64,000 nt of DNA from Caldisphaera sp. (GTDB lineage: Archaea > Thermoproteota > Thermoprotei_A > Sulfolobales > Acidilobaceae), in contig NZ_JAGDXI010000049.1 of the NCBI RefSeq assembly GCF_023256325.1, forward strand, positions 43,122 to 107,121, read 5' to 3'. The notes beneath the pieces were generated by a model. The model saw only the letters and a list, made by a program, of their open reading frames with translations. It did not search any database and was not told where the DNA came from. Of the stretch, positions 41,670 to 51,465 are shown in pieces. The position numbers were made by a program, and so were the translations under genes. Numbering within the stretch: position 1 is the stretch's first letter; every line of letters starts with the position of its first letter.

Positions 41670-42878
41670 TTAGATTTTGAGTCCAAAAGCCTGTCTTACT
41701 AACTCTCTGGCAATGGTTAGCCTTTGTATTTCATTAGTTCCTTCATATATGGTTGTTATTACGGAATCTCTTAAATACCTTTCGAGTCCCATTTCCTGAT
41801 CTACTCCATATCCTCCATGTATTTGAACAGCTTGTCTTGAAATCCATTCAGCAGCTTCTGATGCGAATGACTTCGCAAGGCTTGCTGCAATTATGAATTC
41901 ACTTCTATTAGAATCTGCAAGGCTTGCAGCCCAATAAGTTAGCAATCTTGCAGCTTCTAGTTTCATATACATCTCAGCAATTTTTTCGTCTATCATTTCA
42001 AAATTAATTATTTGTTGTCCAAAAAGTTCTCTTTGTAATGAATAGTTTAACGCTTTTTCAAAGGCAGCCTGAGCAATACCTACAGCCTGAGCAGCAATAC
42101 CTATTCTGGTATAATCATACGTTGATACTATAACCTTGAAACCTTCATCTATTTTACCCACTATGTTCTCTTTAGGTACTTTTACGTTATCGAAAATAAC
42201 CTCATAAGGCTGTTCTCCTCTCATTCCTAATACTTTGAAATGCTGTCCTAATTTTACTCCTGGCCATTCCTTCTCTACTACAAATACAGTTATACCCCAC
42301 CATCTTTTGTTTTGTTGGGGGGGATTAGTTCTTGCTGAAACTATAAAATAATTTGCTTTTTCTGCTCCGCTTATAAAGACTTTTCTACCATTTATTATAT
42401 AATGATCATTTTCCTTCTCTGCTTTAGATTGAATTCCTGCAACATCACTTCCTCCACTTGGTTCAGTGTTTGCATGTGCTCCTTGAGCTTCGCCTTTAGC
42501 TATCGGGGTTATATATTTTTTCTTAAGTTCTTCATTACCGAATTTTAATATGGGAACTCCAAATAAGTGATTTACTCCAACAGCAACCGCTAGGCTTGGT
42601 ACTATTCTGGCTATTTCTTCCATCATAATAGTTGTCATTAATTGGCCTCCACCTTGACCTCCATACTCTTCAGGAACTCCAATACCAAAGAATCCCTGTT
42701 CGCCCATTAGTTTAAATATTTCCGGAGGTATTTGATTTGTATCTTCAATTTCTTTCCATCTAGGCTCTACGTTTTTTTCAAGAAATTCTCTAACAGATTT
42801 TCTAAATAATTCGTGCTCATCCTTTATATCTATTTTAAAGTCTTCAATGCTTTTGAATGGGAATACCATACCCACCAC
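41670..42878 (-). CDS. acyl-CoA dehydrogenase
   Basis: GVPEEYGGQGGGQLMTTIMMEEIAR, ANTEPSGGSDVAGIQSKAEK, IHGGYGVDQEMGLERYLRDSVITTIYEGTNEIQRLTIAREL. Confidence 0.96.
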   Translation of the reverse strand: MVGMVFPFKSIEDFKIDIKDEHELFRKSVREFLEKNVEPRWKEIEDTNQIPPEIFKLMGEQGFFGIGVPEEYGGQGGGQLMTTIMMEEIARIVPSLAVAVGVNHLFGVPILKFGNEELKKKYITPIAKGEAQGAHANTEPSGGSDVAGIQSKAEKENDHYIINGRKVFISGAEKANYFIVSARTNPPQQNKRWWGITVFVVEKEWPGVKLGQHFKVLGMRGEQPYEVIFDNVKVPKENIVGKIDEGFKVIVSTYDYTRIGIAAQAVGIAQAAFEKALNYSLQRELFGQQIINFEMIDEKIAEMYMKLEAARLLTYWAASLADSNRSEFIIAASLAKSFASEAAEWISRQAVQIHGGYGVDQEMGLERYLRDSVITTIYEGTNEIQRLTIARELVRQAFGLKI

Positions 42879-43126
42879 CTATACTCCATACAAATAAAAT
42901 ATAAATAGGGTATAATATTTCCTTATTTTTAATATATTCAATATGGGTTAATTTGCGTGTATATTAATATTTTGTTTTAGGATTTTACTAAATTTAACAG
43001 AAATTGATATATCTAATAAAGGTTTAAAGGGATCAACTTAAGTTCGGCCAATTATTAATATTTAAAATTATTAATAAAAAGCTTAAATACACACATTATA
43101 AAATATGTTTGTGGTGAAATAGATAG

Positions 43127-44908
43127 ATGCGGCAGAGTAGTGAGGGATCCCAGGTTAAATTAAGGAAATTTCTTACCTTGACTGATATTTTTATGCTCTC
43201 TATAACAGGCATGATAGGATCCGCATGGTTATTTTCAGCAGTTAGCGCTTTATATTATGCAGGCCCTGCATCTATTTTCACATGGATAATAGCAGGAATT
43301 TTCTTTATTTTTATGATTTTTGGATTTGCTGAACTAGGGGGTCTGTTTCCATTTTCTGGATCATTGGCTAGATATAATCATTATAGTCATGGAATATTTA
43401 GTAATTATTTGTTGTCATGGGCATATTTCTTGGGGGCTGTCACAACAGTATCTGTAGAGGCTATAGCTATAGTTACTTATGCAAGCTCATATATAGGAGG
43501 GCTAGTGGGATCTACGGGCTTATTAACACCTATAGGTGTTTTACTGGCTGCTGGTTTAATATTGTTATTTACTATAATTCAATTAGTCGGTATTAATGTA
43601 TTTGGCTGGTTTAATAGATTTATTACAGCATGGAAATTATTAATTCCTTTAATAACTGTTATACTTCTTTTATCGTTGTATTTTCATCCATCAAATTTGA
43701 CATCATTGCCAGGAGGATTTATTCCACATGGTACAGCTGCCATATTTGCTGCTATGGTGCCTTCTGGGATAGTCTTTGCATACGAAGGATTTAGGCAAGG
43801 ATTAGAATATGCAGGTGAGGCGAAGAATCCTCAAAGAGATGTACCATTAGGAACAATTCTAGCTATAATAACGGTAATAATTGTATATGTTTTGTTGCAA
43901 ATAGCATTTACAGGAGGTATAAATTGGACAGCAGCTGGAATAACTCCAGGTAATTGGACAGGTTTATATAATGCATGGCAATCTCACCCATTTTATAGTG
44001 AACTAGTGGCAACAGGAGTACCATTACTATTAATATGGGCCTTTGTATTACTTATAGATGCAGCCATATCTCCGGCTGGAACTTTAGCGGTCTATACTGG
44101 ATCTTCAGCTAGAAACATATATGGAATGGCTAGGGTAGGTTATATTCCTCAATTTTTGGCAGGAGTTCATAAAAAGTTCCAAACTCCATGGATTGCAATT
44201 TTAGTAACTTTTGTTTTGGCTATTGCTTTCTTAATACCAATACCTAGTTGGTACTATGTCGTAAGTTTAAGTTCTTTATTAACCGTATATAATTATTTAA
44301 CAGTAGGAATTACAAATCATGCTCTAAGAAATATCGCTCCAAATTTAAAAAGGCCTTATAAAGCCCCAATATGGTATATAACATACCCATTAGGATTTAT
44401 AGCAGCAGCATTATTAGTTTATTGGTCAGGTTATTCTTTAATAAACACAGTAATTATTGCAGTTATTGCAGGTTTACCATTAGTTTTATATGGTCCGTAT
44501 AGAAAGAAGCTAAACCTATCATTATCAAAAGTAGTTACATTATCAATAATATTATGGGCATTACTTGCTATAATTGTTGCTGGAAATGCATATTCATGGG
44601 GAATTTTAAGTGAATTCCCAGTTTATTGGGCACTCTTATCTCTCCTTCAAATAGGAGTTATGGCATACTTATACAAGGAAAGTCATCATAGAAGTGTTAA
44701 AGCAACATGGTGGCTAATTATATTTAATATTCTATCTGGCATAATATCATACTATGGTTCTTTAGGACCATCTCCAATAATACCTTATCCATATGATTAT
44801 TTGGTATTTACTATAATAAGCATAGTAGTTTATTTCATTGGAGTTAAGACTTCATATTTAACTGCTGATTTAAAGGAAATAATAGATAAAGGATTACCTG
44901 AAGAATAA
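43127..44908 (+). CDS. APC-superfamily amino acid permease
   Basis: LTDIFMLSITGMIGSAWLFSA..., GFAELGGLFPFSGSLARY, FAYEGFRQGLEYAGEAKNPQRDVPLG. Confidence 0.94.
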   Translation: MRQSSEGSQVKLRKFLTLTDIFMLSITGMIGSAWLFSAVSALYYAGPASIFTWIIAGIFFIFMIFGFAELGGLFPFSGSLARYNHYSHGIFSNYLLSWAYFLGAVTTVSVEAIAIVTYASSYIGGLVGSTGLLTPIGVLLAAGLILLFTIIQLVGINVFGWFNRFITAWKLLIPLITVILLLSLYFHPSNLTSLPGGFIPHGTAAIFAAMVPSGIVFAYEGFRQGLEYAGEAKNPQRDVPLGTILAIITVIIVYVLLQIAFTGGINWTAAGITPGNWTGLYNAWQSHPFYSELVATGVPLLLIWAFVLLIDAAISPAGTLAVYTGSSARNIYGMARVGYIPQFLAGVHKKFQTPWIAILVTFVLAIAFLIPIPSWYYVVSLSSLLTVYNYLTVGITNHALRNIAPNLKRPYKAPIWYITYPLGFIAAALLVYWSGYSLINTVIIAVIAGLPLVLYGPYRKKLNLSLSKVVTLSIILWALLAIIVAGNAYSWGILSEFPVYWALLSLLQIGVMAYLYKESHHRSVKATWWLIIFNILSGIISYYGSLGPSPIIPYPYDYLVFTIISIVVYFIGVKTSYLTADLKEIIDKGLPEE

Positions 44909-45582
44909 AACAAACAATTTAATATTTTTATTTTATAAAACAATTTATTATATATTTTTACCCAGACATTTTCCAGATTAATTATTAGCAATGAAGACCA
45001 CAGAGCAACTATAATGCCTGCTAGTAAATCACTAAAGTAATGTACTTGAAGAGCTAGCCTTGTGTACATAATAATTAAAGCGTAGATCCAGGATAAGTAT
45101 TTTAGTTTACTCTTTTTTGTTGAATCAAAAACGTAGGTTATGTAATAAGCTAATACAGATACTCTAACTGTATGTCCTGATGGAAAAGAGAAGTAATCAG
45201 CATTTATTATTGAAGTTATTATAGACCAATGAGGTTGTATTTCATATGGTCTCGGTACCATGGTAAAAGCTTTTATAAATAAGGTGGCAATCATTGATAT
45301 TATGATTGCTATTATAAAACTTATAACATTTTTCGGAATACTTTTTCTTTTTATAGCAAATCCAAAATATAAAATTGCCATATAAGCTATAAATGCCTCA
45401 AGGCTTGCAGTATCCGTTGTTATCCTTATTATTAAACTATTTTTTAAATTAATTTGCGATAAGAAAAAATTATTTATGGTTGAAAAGATCTTTAATTCTT
45501 CTAGGACAATAACTAAGGCCAAAATAATAGTTGTTATTAATAGCTCTAACCTTTCCTTTTTCATAATATCCCCTAATAGCAA
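44830..45582 (-). CDS. PAP2-family phosphatase
   Basis: KAFTMVPRPYE...FSFPSGHTVRVSVLAYY...LALQVHYFSDLLAGIIVA. Confidence 0.88.
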   Translation of the reverse strand: MLLGDIMKKERLELLITTIILALVIVLEELKIFSTINNFFLSQINLKNSLIIRITTDTASLEAFIAYMAILYFGFAIKRKSIPKNVISFIIAIIISMIATLFIKAFTMVPRPYEIQPHWSIITSIINADYFSFPSGHTVRVSVLAYYITYVFDSTKKSKLKYLSWIYALIIMYTRLALQVHYFSDLLAGIIVALWSSLLIINLENVWVKIYNKLFYKIKILNCLFYSSGNPLSIISFKSAVKYEVLTPMK

Positions 45583-45651
45583 ATCTTATTTTATATAATT
45601 AAATACTTTGTTCTTTATTTAAACTTTATAGTATTAAATTTTATATCAGTC

Positions 45652-46323
45652 TCATTTAAGAGAGGAATTTAATTCGGAATATCTTAGTATTAACTCTGTT
45701 ATTCTTGTTATTCTATAATAAATATGATGCGTTCTAGTTTCCTCTTTCGGCTTAGCTTTTCTATGCTTAGCTTTTATTACTTTTTCTTTAACAATACTAA
45801 CTAAACCTAGCTTTTCTAGTTTTTCAAGAATAATAATTGTATTCTCGATGTCTTCTCCTAACACCTTTGAAATAGTCCCAGCATGTTCATTTTCTGCTTT
45901 CTTTAAAAATATAAGTAACTTTAAAATATTATTATATCCAGTAATATTTTTGAAATAATCATTCATAGCACTATAGTTTCTTATTAAATATCTAATAGCT
46001 AGACATGTTTCTTTAGTTAATTCATAGTATGTATGATGTTTTCTTACTTCTTCAGCAAGTTTAAACTTAGCTTCACTTCTTTTAATCGAGCTACCTTGAT
46101 GTCTTTGAATTAATCCCATGTTTTCTAGTTTATCAAGCTCATCTGTTATAACATCTATAGGCATTTCTAATATAGATGCTATTGATTTTCCATAATCCAC
46201 ATTGGCCTTTTTGAGATGAAATAGTATGTAGAGGTCTAAAGGAGATATGCTATAAATTTTTAATAATATGCCATTAATGTTTTTTCCTTCAACGTTTTTA
46301 TTACTTTCCATAACATTGTTCAT
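45652..46323 (-). CDS. tandem winged-helix regulator (DUF2250-like)
   Basis: Two repeated wHTH units each ending in a HHxYY motif (RKHHTYYELT / RTHHIYYRIT). Confidence 0.75.
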   Translation of the reverse strand: MNNVMESNKNVEGKNINGILLKIYSISPLDLYILFHLKKANVDYGKSIASILEMPIDVITDELDKLENMGLIQRHQGSSIKRSEAKFKLAEEVRKHHTYYELTKETCLAIRYLIRNYSAMNDYFKNITGYNNILKLLIFLKKAENEHAGTISKVLGEDIENTIIILEKLEKLGLVSIVKEKVIKAKHRKAKPKEETRTHHIYYRITRITELILRYSELNSSLK

Positions 46324-46560
46324 CTCATAACATTGTTCTTTTCATATAAATTATCTGTTTAAATCTAAAATTTAAAGAGTTTTCGCTTCTATTTGAATTT
46401 TAGTCTAAGCAATTTATGAAAATTTTATAAAATTGCTAATACATTTTAATAAACTATTTTATTTGCATTTCTTTAACTTTCTCTATATCAAAGAAATATT
46501 TATAATTTAAATTGAATATATAGTTAAATTATAAGAATATGAATTTATGGGGAATTTGTT

Positions 46561-47013
46561 ATGAAATGGGTTACTAGAAAAAAAGCTATGGTTGATAGGA
46601 TAGCATGTCCTTGGCTTATAAAAAAATTCATAGATCCTGAAGCAACGTTTTTATTTGTACCTGAAGAAGAGGTTCTTAGAGTTGCTGAGAAGGAAAATGC
46701 AATACCTTTTGATACTAAAGGAGTTGAATTAAACCATTATTTAGAAAATGGAATAGAATATGTTACATTCGATGCTTTGATCAAAAAATACAATCTAAAT
46801 GATCCAGCTCTTCTAGAGCTTGCTAAAATAATAAGAGGTGCCGATGCTCATAAACCCTTTAATCCACCACCTGAATCGGTAGGATTAAAAGCGGCTGCTA
46901 TAGGTTTTAGAGAGATTTCAGAGGATGACTATCAAAATATGGAAAAACAGTTCCCTATGTATGATGCATTTTATGCATATTGCAAACTAAAAATACAGGA
47001 TAAAATAAAATAA
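46561..47013 (+). CDS. chromate resistance ChrB-C-domain protein
   Basis: KWVTRKKAMVDRIACPWLIKKFIDPEATFLFVPEEEVLRVA...IPFDTKGVELNH. Confidence 0.88.
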   Translation: MKWVTRKKAMVDRIACPWLIKKFIDPEATFLFVPEEEVLRVAEKENAIPFDTKGVELNHYLENGIEYVTFDALIKKYNLNDPALLELAKIIRGADAHKPFNPPPESVGLKAAAIGFREISEDDYQNMEKQFPMYDAFYAYCKLKIQDKIK

Positions 47014-47044
47014 ATTTTCAAACACATAAAAATTGGGGTGAAAA

Positions 47045-47743
47045 TTGAAAATATATGTTGGGACATCTGGCTGGATGTATCCTTGGAACAAAGGTAGATC
47101 TTTAGATTGGTATATAAAGGAATCAGGTTTAAATACTGTTGAGCTAAATTCATCGTTTTATAGATTTCCGTATAAGAATCAAATAAAATCATGGGTAGAG
47201 AAAGGCTCTGTAATAAAGTGGTCAATAAAGGTTCATAAATCAATATCTCATACTCATAGATTAAACAGAGATGCCTGGGAAGTATTTAAGAAGTTTTTAG
47301 ATACTTTTAAATCCATGGATAATATTGTATCTTTTTATTTAATACAATTGCCGCCATCTTTTATAAAAAATGATGAAAATATAGAAAGATTATCATCATT
47401 TATTAAAGAAGGGGGTTTAGGAAAAAGAATTGCAATAGAGTTTAGGCATGAATCATGGTTTAATGAAGATACTATAGATATCTTAAAAAGGCTTGATGCA
47501 ACTTTTGTAAGCATTAGTTCCCCTATAATTGAATATTATTCCATGAGTAATGGTATAATATATTTAAGAATGCACGGAAAAACTAGGTGGTATTATTATG
47601 AATATAAAGAGGACGAGCTGAGAATGGTTGCGAACAAAATTATTGAATTGAATCCTAAAGAAGCTTATGTTTATTTTAATAACGATGAATGGATGCTTAG
47701 TAACGGACTTTATTTGTTAAACCTTCTTAATAAAATATCTTAG
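47045..47743 (+). CDS. DUF72 family protein
   Basis: YVGTSGWMYPWNKG, NTVELNSSFYRFP, WSIKVHKSISH, AIEFRHESWF, YVYFNND. Confidence 0.93.
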   Translation: MKIYVGTSGWMYPWNKGRSLDWYIKESGLNTVELNSSFYRFPYKNQIKSWVEKGSVIKWSIKVHKSISHTHRLNRDAWEVFKKFLDTFKSMDNIVSFYLIQLPPSFIKNDENIERLSSFIKEGGLGKRIAIEFRHESWFNEDTIDILKRLDATFVSISSPIIEYYSMSNGIIYLRMHGKTRWYYYEYKEDELRMVANKIIELNPKEAYVYFNNDEWMLSNGLYLLNLLNKIS

Positions 47744-48702
47744 AAATCTCTATATACGGAAACACTATCATTGATATAAGCCCCACAGAATTTACAAAAA
47801 TTTCTTTTGAGTTCATGGCCGCATATAGGGCAACTATTGTATTTTGATTTGTTTTCAAGCTCGTTATTAAATAAATTCATTTCCAAACCTTTTTTAAATA
47901 GGTATAGATGAGATAATGAAGGGAAATTAATTTTATATTTTTTCTTATATTCTTGTATTTCATCAATTTTAACTTTTTCTTTCCAATGATTTAATAAAAT
48001 TTCAGAGCCAGTGCCTGAAGTTATCGGGGTCTTTTCTCTTAGAGCTATATATTCTAATCCTTTTTTATAGAGCCATAGCCTCATAAAATATTTGCCAAAA
48101 ATTTTGCCATTTATTTCATTAATTTTACATCTTGTAGGGATACTAAAAGAGAGTTCTTTAGATTCATCGCTAAACAGAGGCAATATAGTTTTTATGCTTA
48201 GATATTGGGAAATTGGTATTGAATTGAAAAAAGCATTTTTAGCAACGTTTTTTAACCAGCTACTTAAATAACTTTCTGATTTATTTAGTAAAAAATCATA
48301 TCCAAAATATAACTCGTCTCCTCCATCTCCAGTTAAAACACAGTTACATCCTAATTTCTTTGCTTCTTTAAGTCCCATGCAAACTGAAATACCTGAAATA
48401 ATTTCAATAGGATCTATTGTTCTTAATACATTTAATGCTATCTTCAAGCAATCATCGACTTCTTCTTCACTATTTATAGTTATTTTATGATTTTCAATGT
48501 TAAGTTTTTTAGCTGCATAGCTAATATATTCTTCATCTTTTGAATTCCTAAATAAAACCGAAACGGTTTTAGGTTTTTCGTTTAATGACATAAGAATAAA
48601 CGATGTATCAATCCCTCCACTAAATAATAAACAGTCACAATTATTTTTCTCTGAATCCTTATAAACTATTCTTGATAACTTTTCAGCATAATCAATACAC
48701 AT
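47740..48702 (-). CDS. asparagine synthase-like PP-loop ATP pyrophosphatase with C-terminal zinc ribbon
   Basis: LLFSGGIDTSF PP-loop, VLTGDGGDELYFGYDF, REKTPITSGTGSEILLNHW; C-term CPICGHELKRNFCKFCG. Confidence 0.8.
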   Translation of the reverse strand: MCIDYAEKLSRIVYKDSEKNNCDCLLFSGGIDTSFILMSLNEKPKTVSVLFRNSKDEEYISYAAKKLNIENHKITINSEEEVDDCLKIALNVLRTIDPIEIISGISVCMGLKEAKKLGCNCVLTGDGGDELYFGYDFLLNKSESYLSSWLKNVAKNAFFNSIPISQYLSIKTILPLFSDESKELSFSIPTRCKINEINGKIFGKYFMRLWLYKKGLEYIALREKTPITSGTGSEILLNHWKEKVKIDEIQEYKKKYKINFPSLSHLYLFKKGLEMNLFNNELENKSKYNSCPICGHELKRNFCKFCGAYINDSVSVYRDF

Positions 48703-48759
48703 TACTAACTCACAGCATTTTACATTTTAGAGAATCTTTATATAATTTTATTATTGTTT

Positions 48760-49704
48760 TTATATTATATAAATTATTATCATTGATGTTAATATTGATA
48801 TAACATAAGATAGCAAAGTTAATTTCATAGCATCATTTACTTTATTGTGATCAGGTAAATCAAAGTCACATAACTTATAACTGTTAATTTTTTCAAGGCT
48901 TGTTTTTATGGCTCCAGCTAAAGATGACATAGGATTACCTGCATTTAAGCTCTCTGTCTTTTTTCTATATTTTTTCCAACATGAAAATAATGATTTAATA
49001 TCTTTACCCATTATAATAGATGATATAGCAAATACTATTACTGATATTCTTGCTGGCACATAATTTATTATTGTGTCAGCCTTAGCGCTAACATAGCCTA
49101 CATCTTTATACATGGGATCTTTAAATCCAAGAGATCCATCTAAAGTATTGATTATTCTTTGTGTTAATGATCCAATTGGTCCAAATAATATTAACCAGAA
49201 TAAAGGTGATAACACGCTATCTACAAAGCTTTCTGAAAGGGATTCTATGGCTGCAGAAGCTATATGGCTATCGTCTAAATTATTTGTATGCCTTCTAACT
49301 ATATTGCTTACAAATTCTCTCGCTTTATTAATGTCTTTTTCTTCTAAAGATTTTCTAACATTATTTACTATTTCATACAAAAGTGTAAATGAAATAGAGG
49401 TTTTCAATATATACGAAGAAACTATAATCCAAATAATAATGCTTAATTTATATGAGATATATAAAATATACAAATAGATAAATAAATGAAACAACAATAC
49501 AAATATCCAGACAAAAAATCCATACATTTTTGATGAATACGGTTTAAACAATTTTTGAGATAATATAAATGAGGTATGAACTGGATGTATTTTATATAAA
49601 AAACCTTTATGATACGGATAAATAAAATCCATTATTGTGGCTATAGTTAATGATAAAATCAAATAAATAGGGCTTGGATACAAAAATTTTGGTAAAAAAA
49701 TCAT
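48760..49704 (-). CDS. cbiB: adenosylcobinamide-phosphate synthase (CbiB/CobD)
   Basis: YPYHKGFLYKIHPVHTSF...NIVRRHTNNLDDSHIASAAIESLSESFVDSVLSPLFW...GNPMSSLAGAI. Confidence 0.92.
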   Translation of the reverse strand: MIFLPKFLYPSPIYLILSLTIATIMDFIYPYHKGFLYKIHPVHTSFILSQKLFKPYSSKMYGFFVWIFVLLFHLFIYLYILYISYKLSIIIWIIVSSYILKTSISFTLLYEIVNNVRKSLEEKDINKAREFVSNIVRRHTNNLDDSHIASAAIESLSESFVDSVLSPLFWLILFGPIGSLTQRIINTLDGSLGFKDPMYKDVGYVSAKADTIINYVPARISVIVFAISSIIMGKDIKSLFSCWKKYRKKTESLNAGNPMSSLAGAIKTSLEKINSYKLCDFDLPDHNKVNDAMKLTLLSYVISILTSMIIIYII

Positions 49705-50438
49705 TATATAATCACCGAAATTAGCAATGAGATAACTTCTACTAATTCTATTGTAAAGCCTATTACATCTCCATTAACAAAGCCTATTCTTTTTTTAGCA
49801 TCATTAATTATAATTGGTATTAATAATAGAGATAATTGAGATAACAAAATAAATTTTATTTTTGTAAATAAGAGTAAAGCTATTAATATTAAAAAATATA
49901 TTACTAAGTTAATAGTAATCTTCCTAATGTTTTTTGAATTTTTTATAAATAAACTTCCTAATCCTTGATAATTAGGAATAGGAGATAGATATGAAATTAT
50001 ATAGGCAGATTCTAATCCTGATAGATATGAAAAAAGAATTGGAAATATATTATGTATAGAGGAAAATAATGAAAATCTAATTATAATTAATGTTGCTGTA
50101 AATGCTATTGCGAAGCTACCCTTTCTAGGATCCTTTAGTATTTTGATGGCATCATCTCCCTTTTTTCTAGATCCTATAACATCAGAATAATCAGCAAATC
50201 CATCTAAATTTAACCCTCCGGTTATTATTATGTGAATAGCAATAAGTATAGAACCGTTTACTAATGGGTTAAATTTTAATAACAAAGCTATTAAACCAAT
50301 TATAGAACCCTCTATGATTCCTAAAATTGGAGAAAGGTATAGAGCATTAGATGCACCTTCTATATTATAGTATCCTGTAGGTATTATAGTTAGGAAAGAA
50401 ATTAAACTAAGGAAATCTTCAACTATTTTCTTGCTCAT
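49704..50438 (-). CDS. cobS: adenosylcobinamide-GDP ribazoletransferase (cobalamin synthase)
   Basis: FLTIIPTGYYN..., GGLNLDGFADYSDVIGSRKKGDDAIKILKDPRKGSFAIAF, NGDVIGFTIELVEVI. Confidence 0.94.
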   Translation of the reverse strand: MSKKIVEDFLSLISFLTIIPTGYYNIEGASNALYLSPILGIIEGSIIGLIALLLKFNPLVNGSILIAIHIIITGGLNLDGFADYSDVIGSRKKGDDAIKILKDPRKGSFAIAFTATLIIIRFSLFSSIHNIFPILFSYLSGLESAYIISYLSPIPNYQGLGSLFIKNSKNIRKITINLVIYFLILIALLLFTKIKFILLSQLSLLLIPIIINDAKKRIGFVNGDVIGFTIELVEVISLLISVII

Positions 50439-51465
50439 TTAAAACACCATTTATCGCATTTATTAGTATTAGATTTTCTTCATGATTCTTTATAGATATC
50501 CTGGAAAATGAATTATCTAATCCGTAAAAGGAAGAAGCATCTCTAATAAACAAACCTTTTTTTATTAGTTCTTTTTTAAAATGTGGATTTGGTATGTTTT
50601 CATGTTTAATTAATATAAATGATGTTCTGCTCTTATATTTAATTATTTTTTTAAGCTCTCTCATTATAAATTCCTTTTCCTTAGCAATTAAGTTGTTTGC
50701 ATTATTTAAATAATTTTTTATAAATTCCTTTTCGTAAAATAGATTTGAATAGAAACAATTGGTAATAGAATCAATAGGCCACGCTTGTAAAGAAGATTCT
50801 AAAACAGTTAAGAGTTTCCTGTTTAGGGTTATTATTTCTCCAAGTCTTAATCCAGGAGTTGAAAACGTTTTTGTCTGGCTTCTTATTATCACATAATTTT
50901 CTGATGGTCTAATTCTTTCGCAATCGGAAAGCTCAACAAAGGCCTCATCTATTATAATCATATTATTAATCCTAGATGACAAATATTCTAATTCATTTTT
51001 CTCAATACAAAATCCTGTTGGGTTATTTGGTCTTGAAATTAATAGTGGGAAATCTTTATTCCTATTTAATATGTTGATTAGTTTATCTATATCAACAGCT
51101 GGATCTTCTTTCCTCAAATCTATAGTTGGTCTAATGAGCTTTATTTTTAAATTATTCGACATTAGATCATAATCGCCAAAATTAGGTTCTAATATTATAA
51201 GTTTCTTTAATTTTAACGCCAATGGAGTTATAGTTAATGCTTCATCGCTTCCATTTACAGGTATTATATAATCTTCATCTATATTCCAATATTCAGATAG
51301 CATTGCAATTAATTTCTTATATGATGGGTAGTATCTATAATGTTTTTGATTAATACATTTTTTTAATAGTTTTTCAGTAAAAATTGGTGGCCCGAGAGGA
51401 TTTGTTGGAGAACTAAAATCAATAAGTCTTTTATTTTTAATCCCTCCATGTTTTCTTTTAATCAT
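50419..51465 (-). CDS. class I/II aminotransferase fold, threonine-phosphate decarboxylase-like (HisC/CobD family)
   Basis: IDFSSPTNPLGPP, RPNNPTGFCIEKNEL, IIDEAFVELS, RSQTKTFSTPGLRLGEII; cob operon context. Confidence 0.85.
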   Translation of the reverse strand: MIKRKHGGIKNKRLIDFSSPTNPLGPPIFTEKLLKKCINQKHYRYYPSYKKLIAMLSEYWNIDEDYIIPVNGSDEALTITPLALKLKKLIILEPNFGDYDLMSNNLKIKLIRPTIDLRKEDPAVDIDKLINILNRNKDFPLLISRPNNPTGFCIEKNELEYLSSRINNMIIIDEAFVELSDCERIRPSENYVIIRSQTKTFSTPGLRLGEIITLNRKLLTVLESSLQAWPIDSITNCFYSNLFYEKEFIKNYLNNANNLIAKEKEFIMRELKKIIKYKSRTSFILIKHENIPNPHFKKELIKKGLFIRDASSFYGLDNSFSRISIKNHEENLILINAINGVLNEQENS

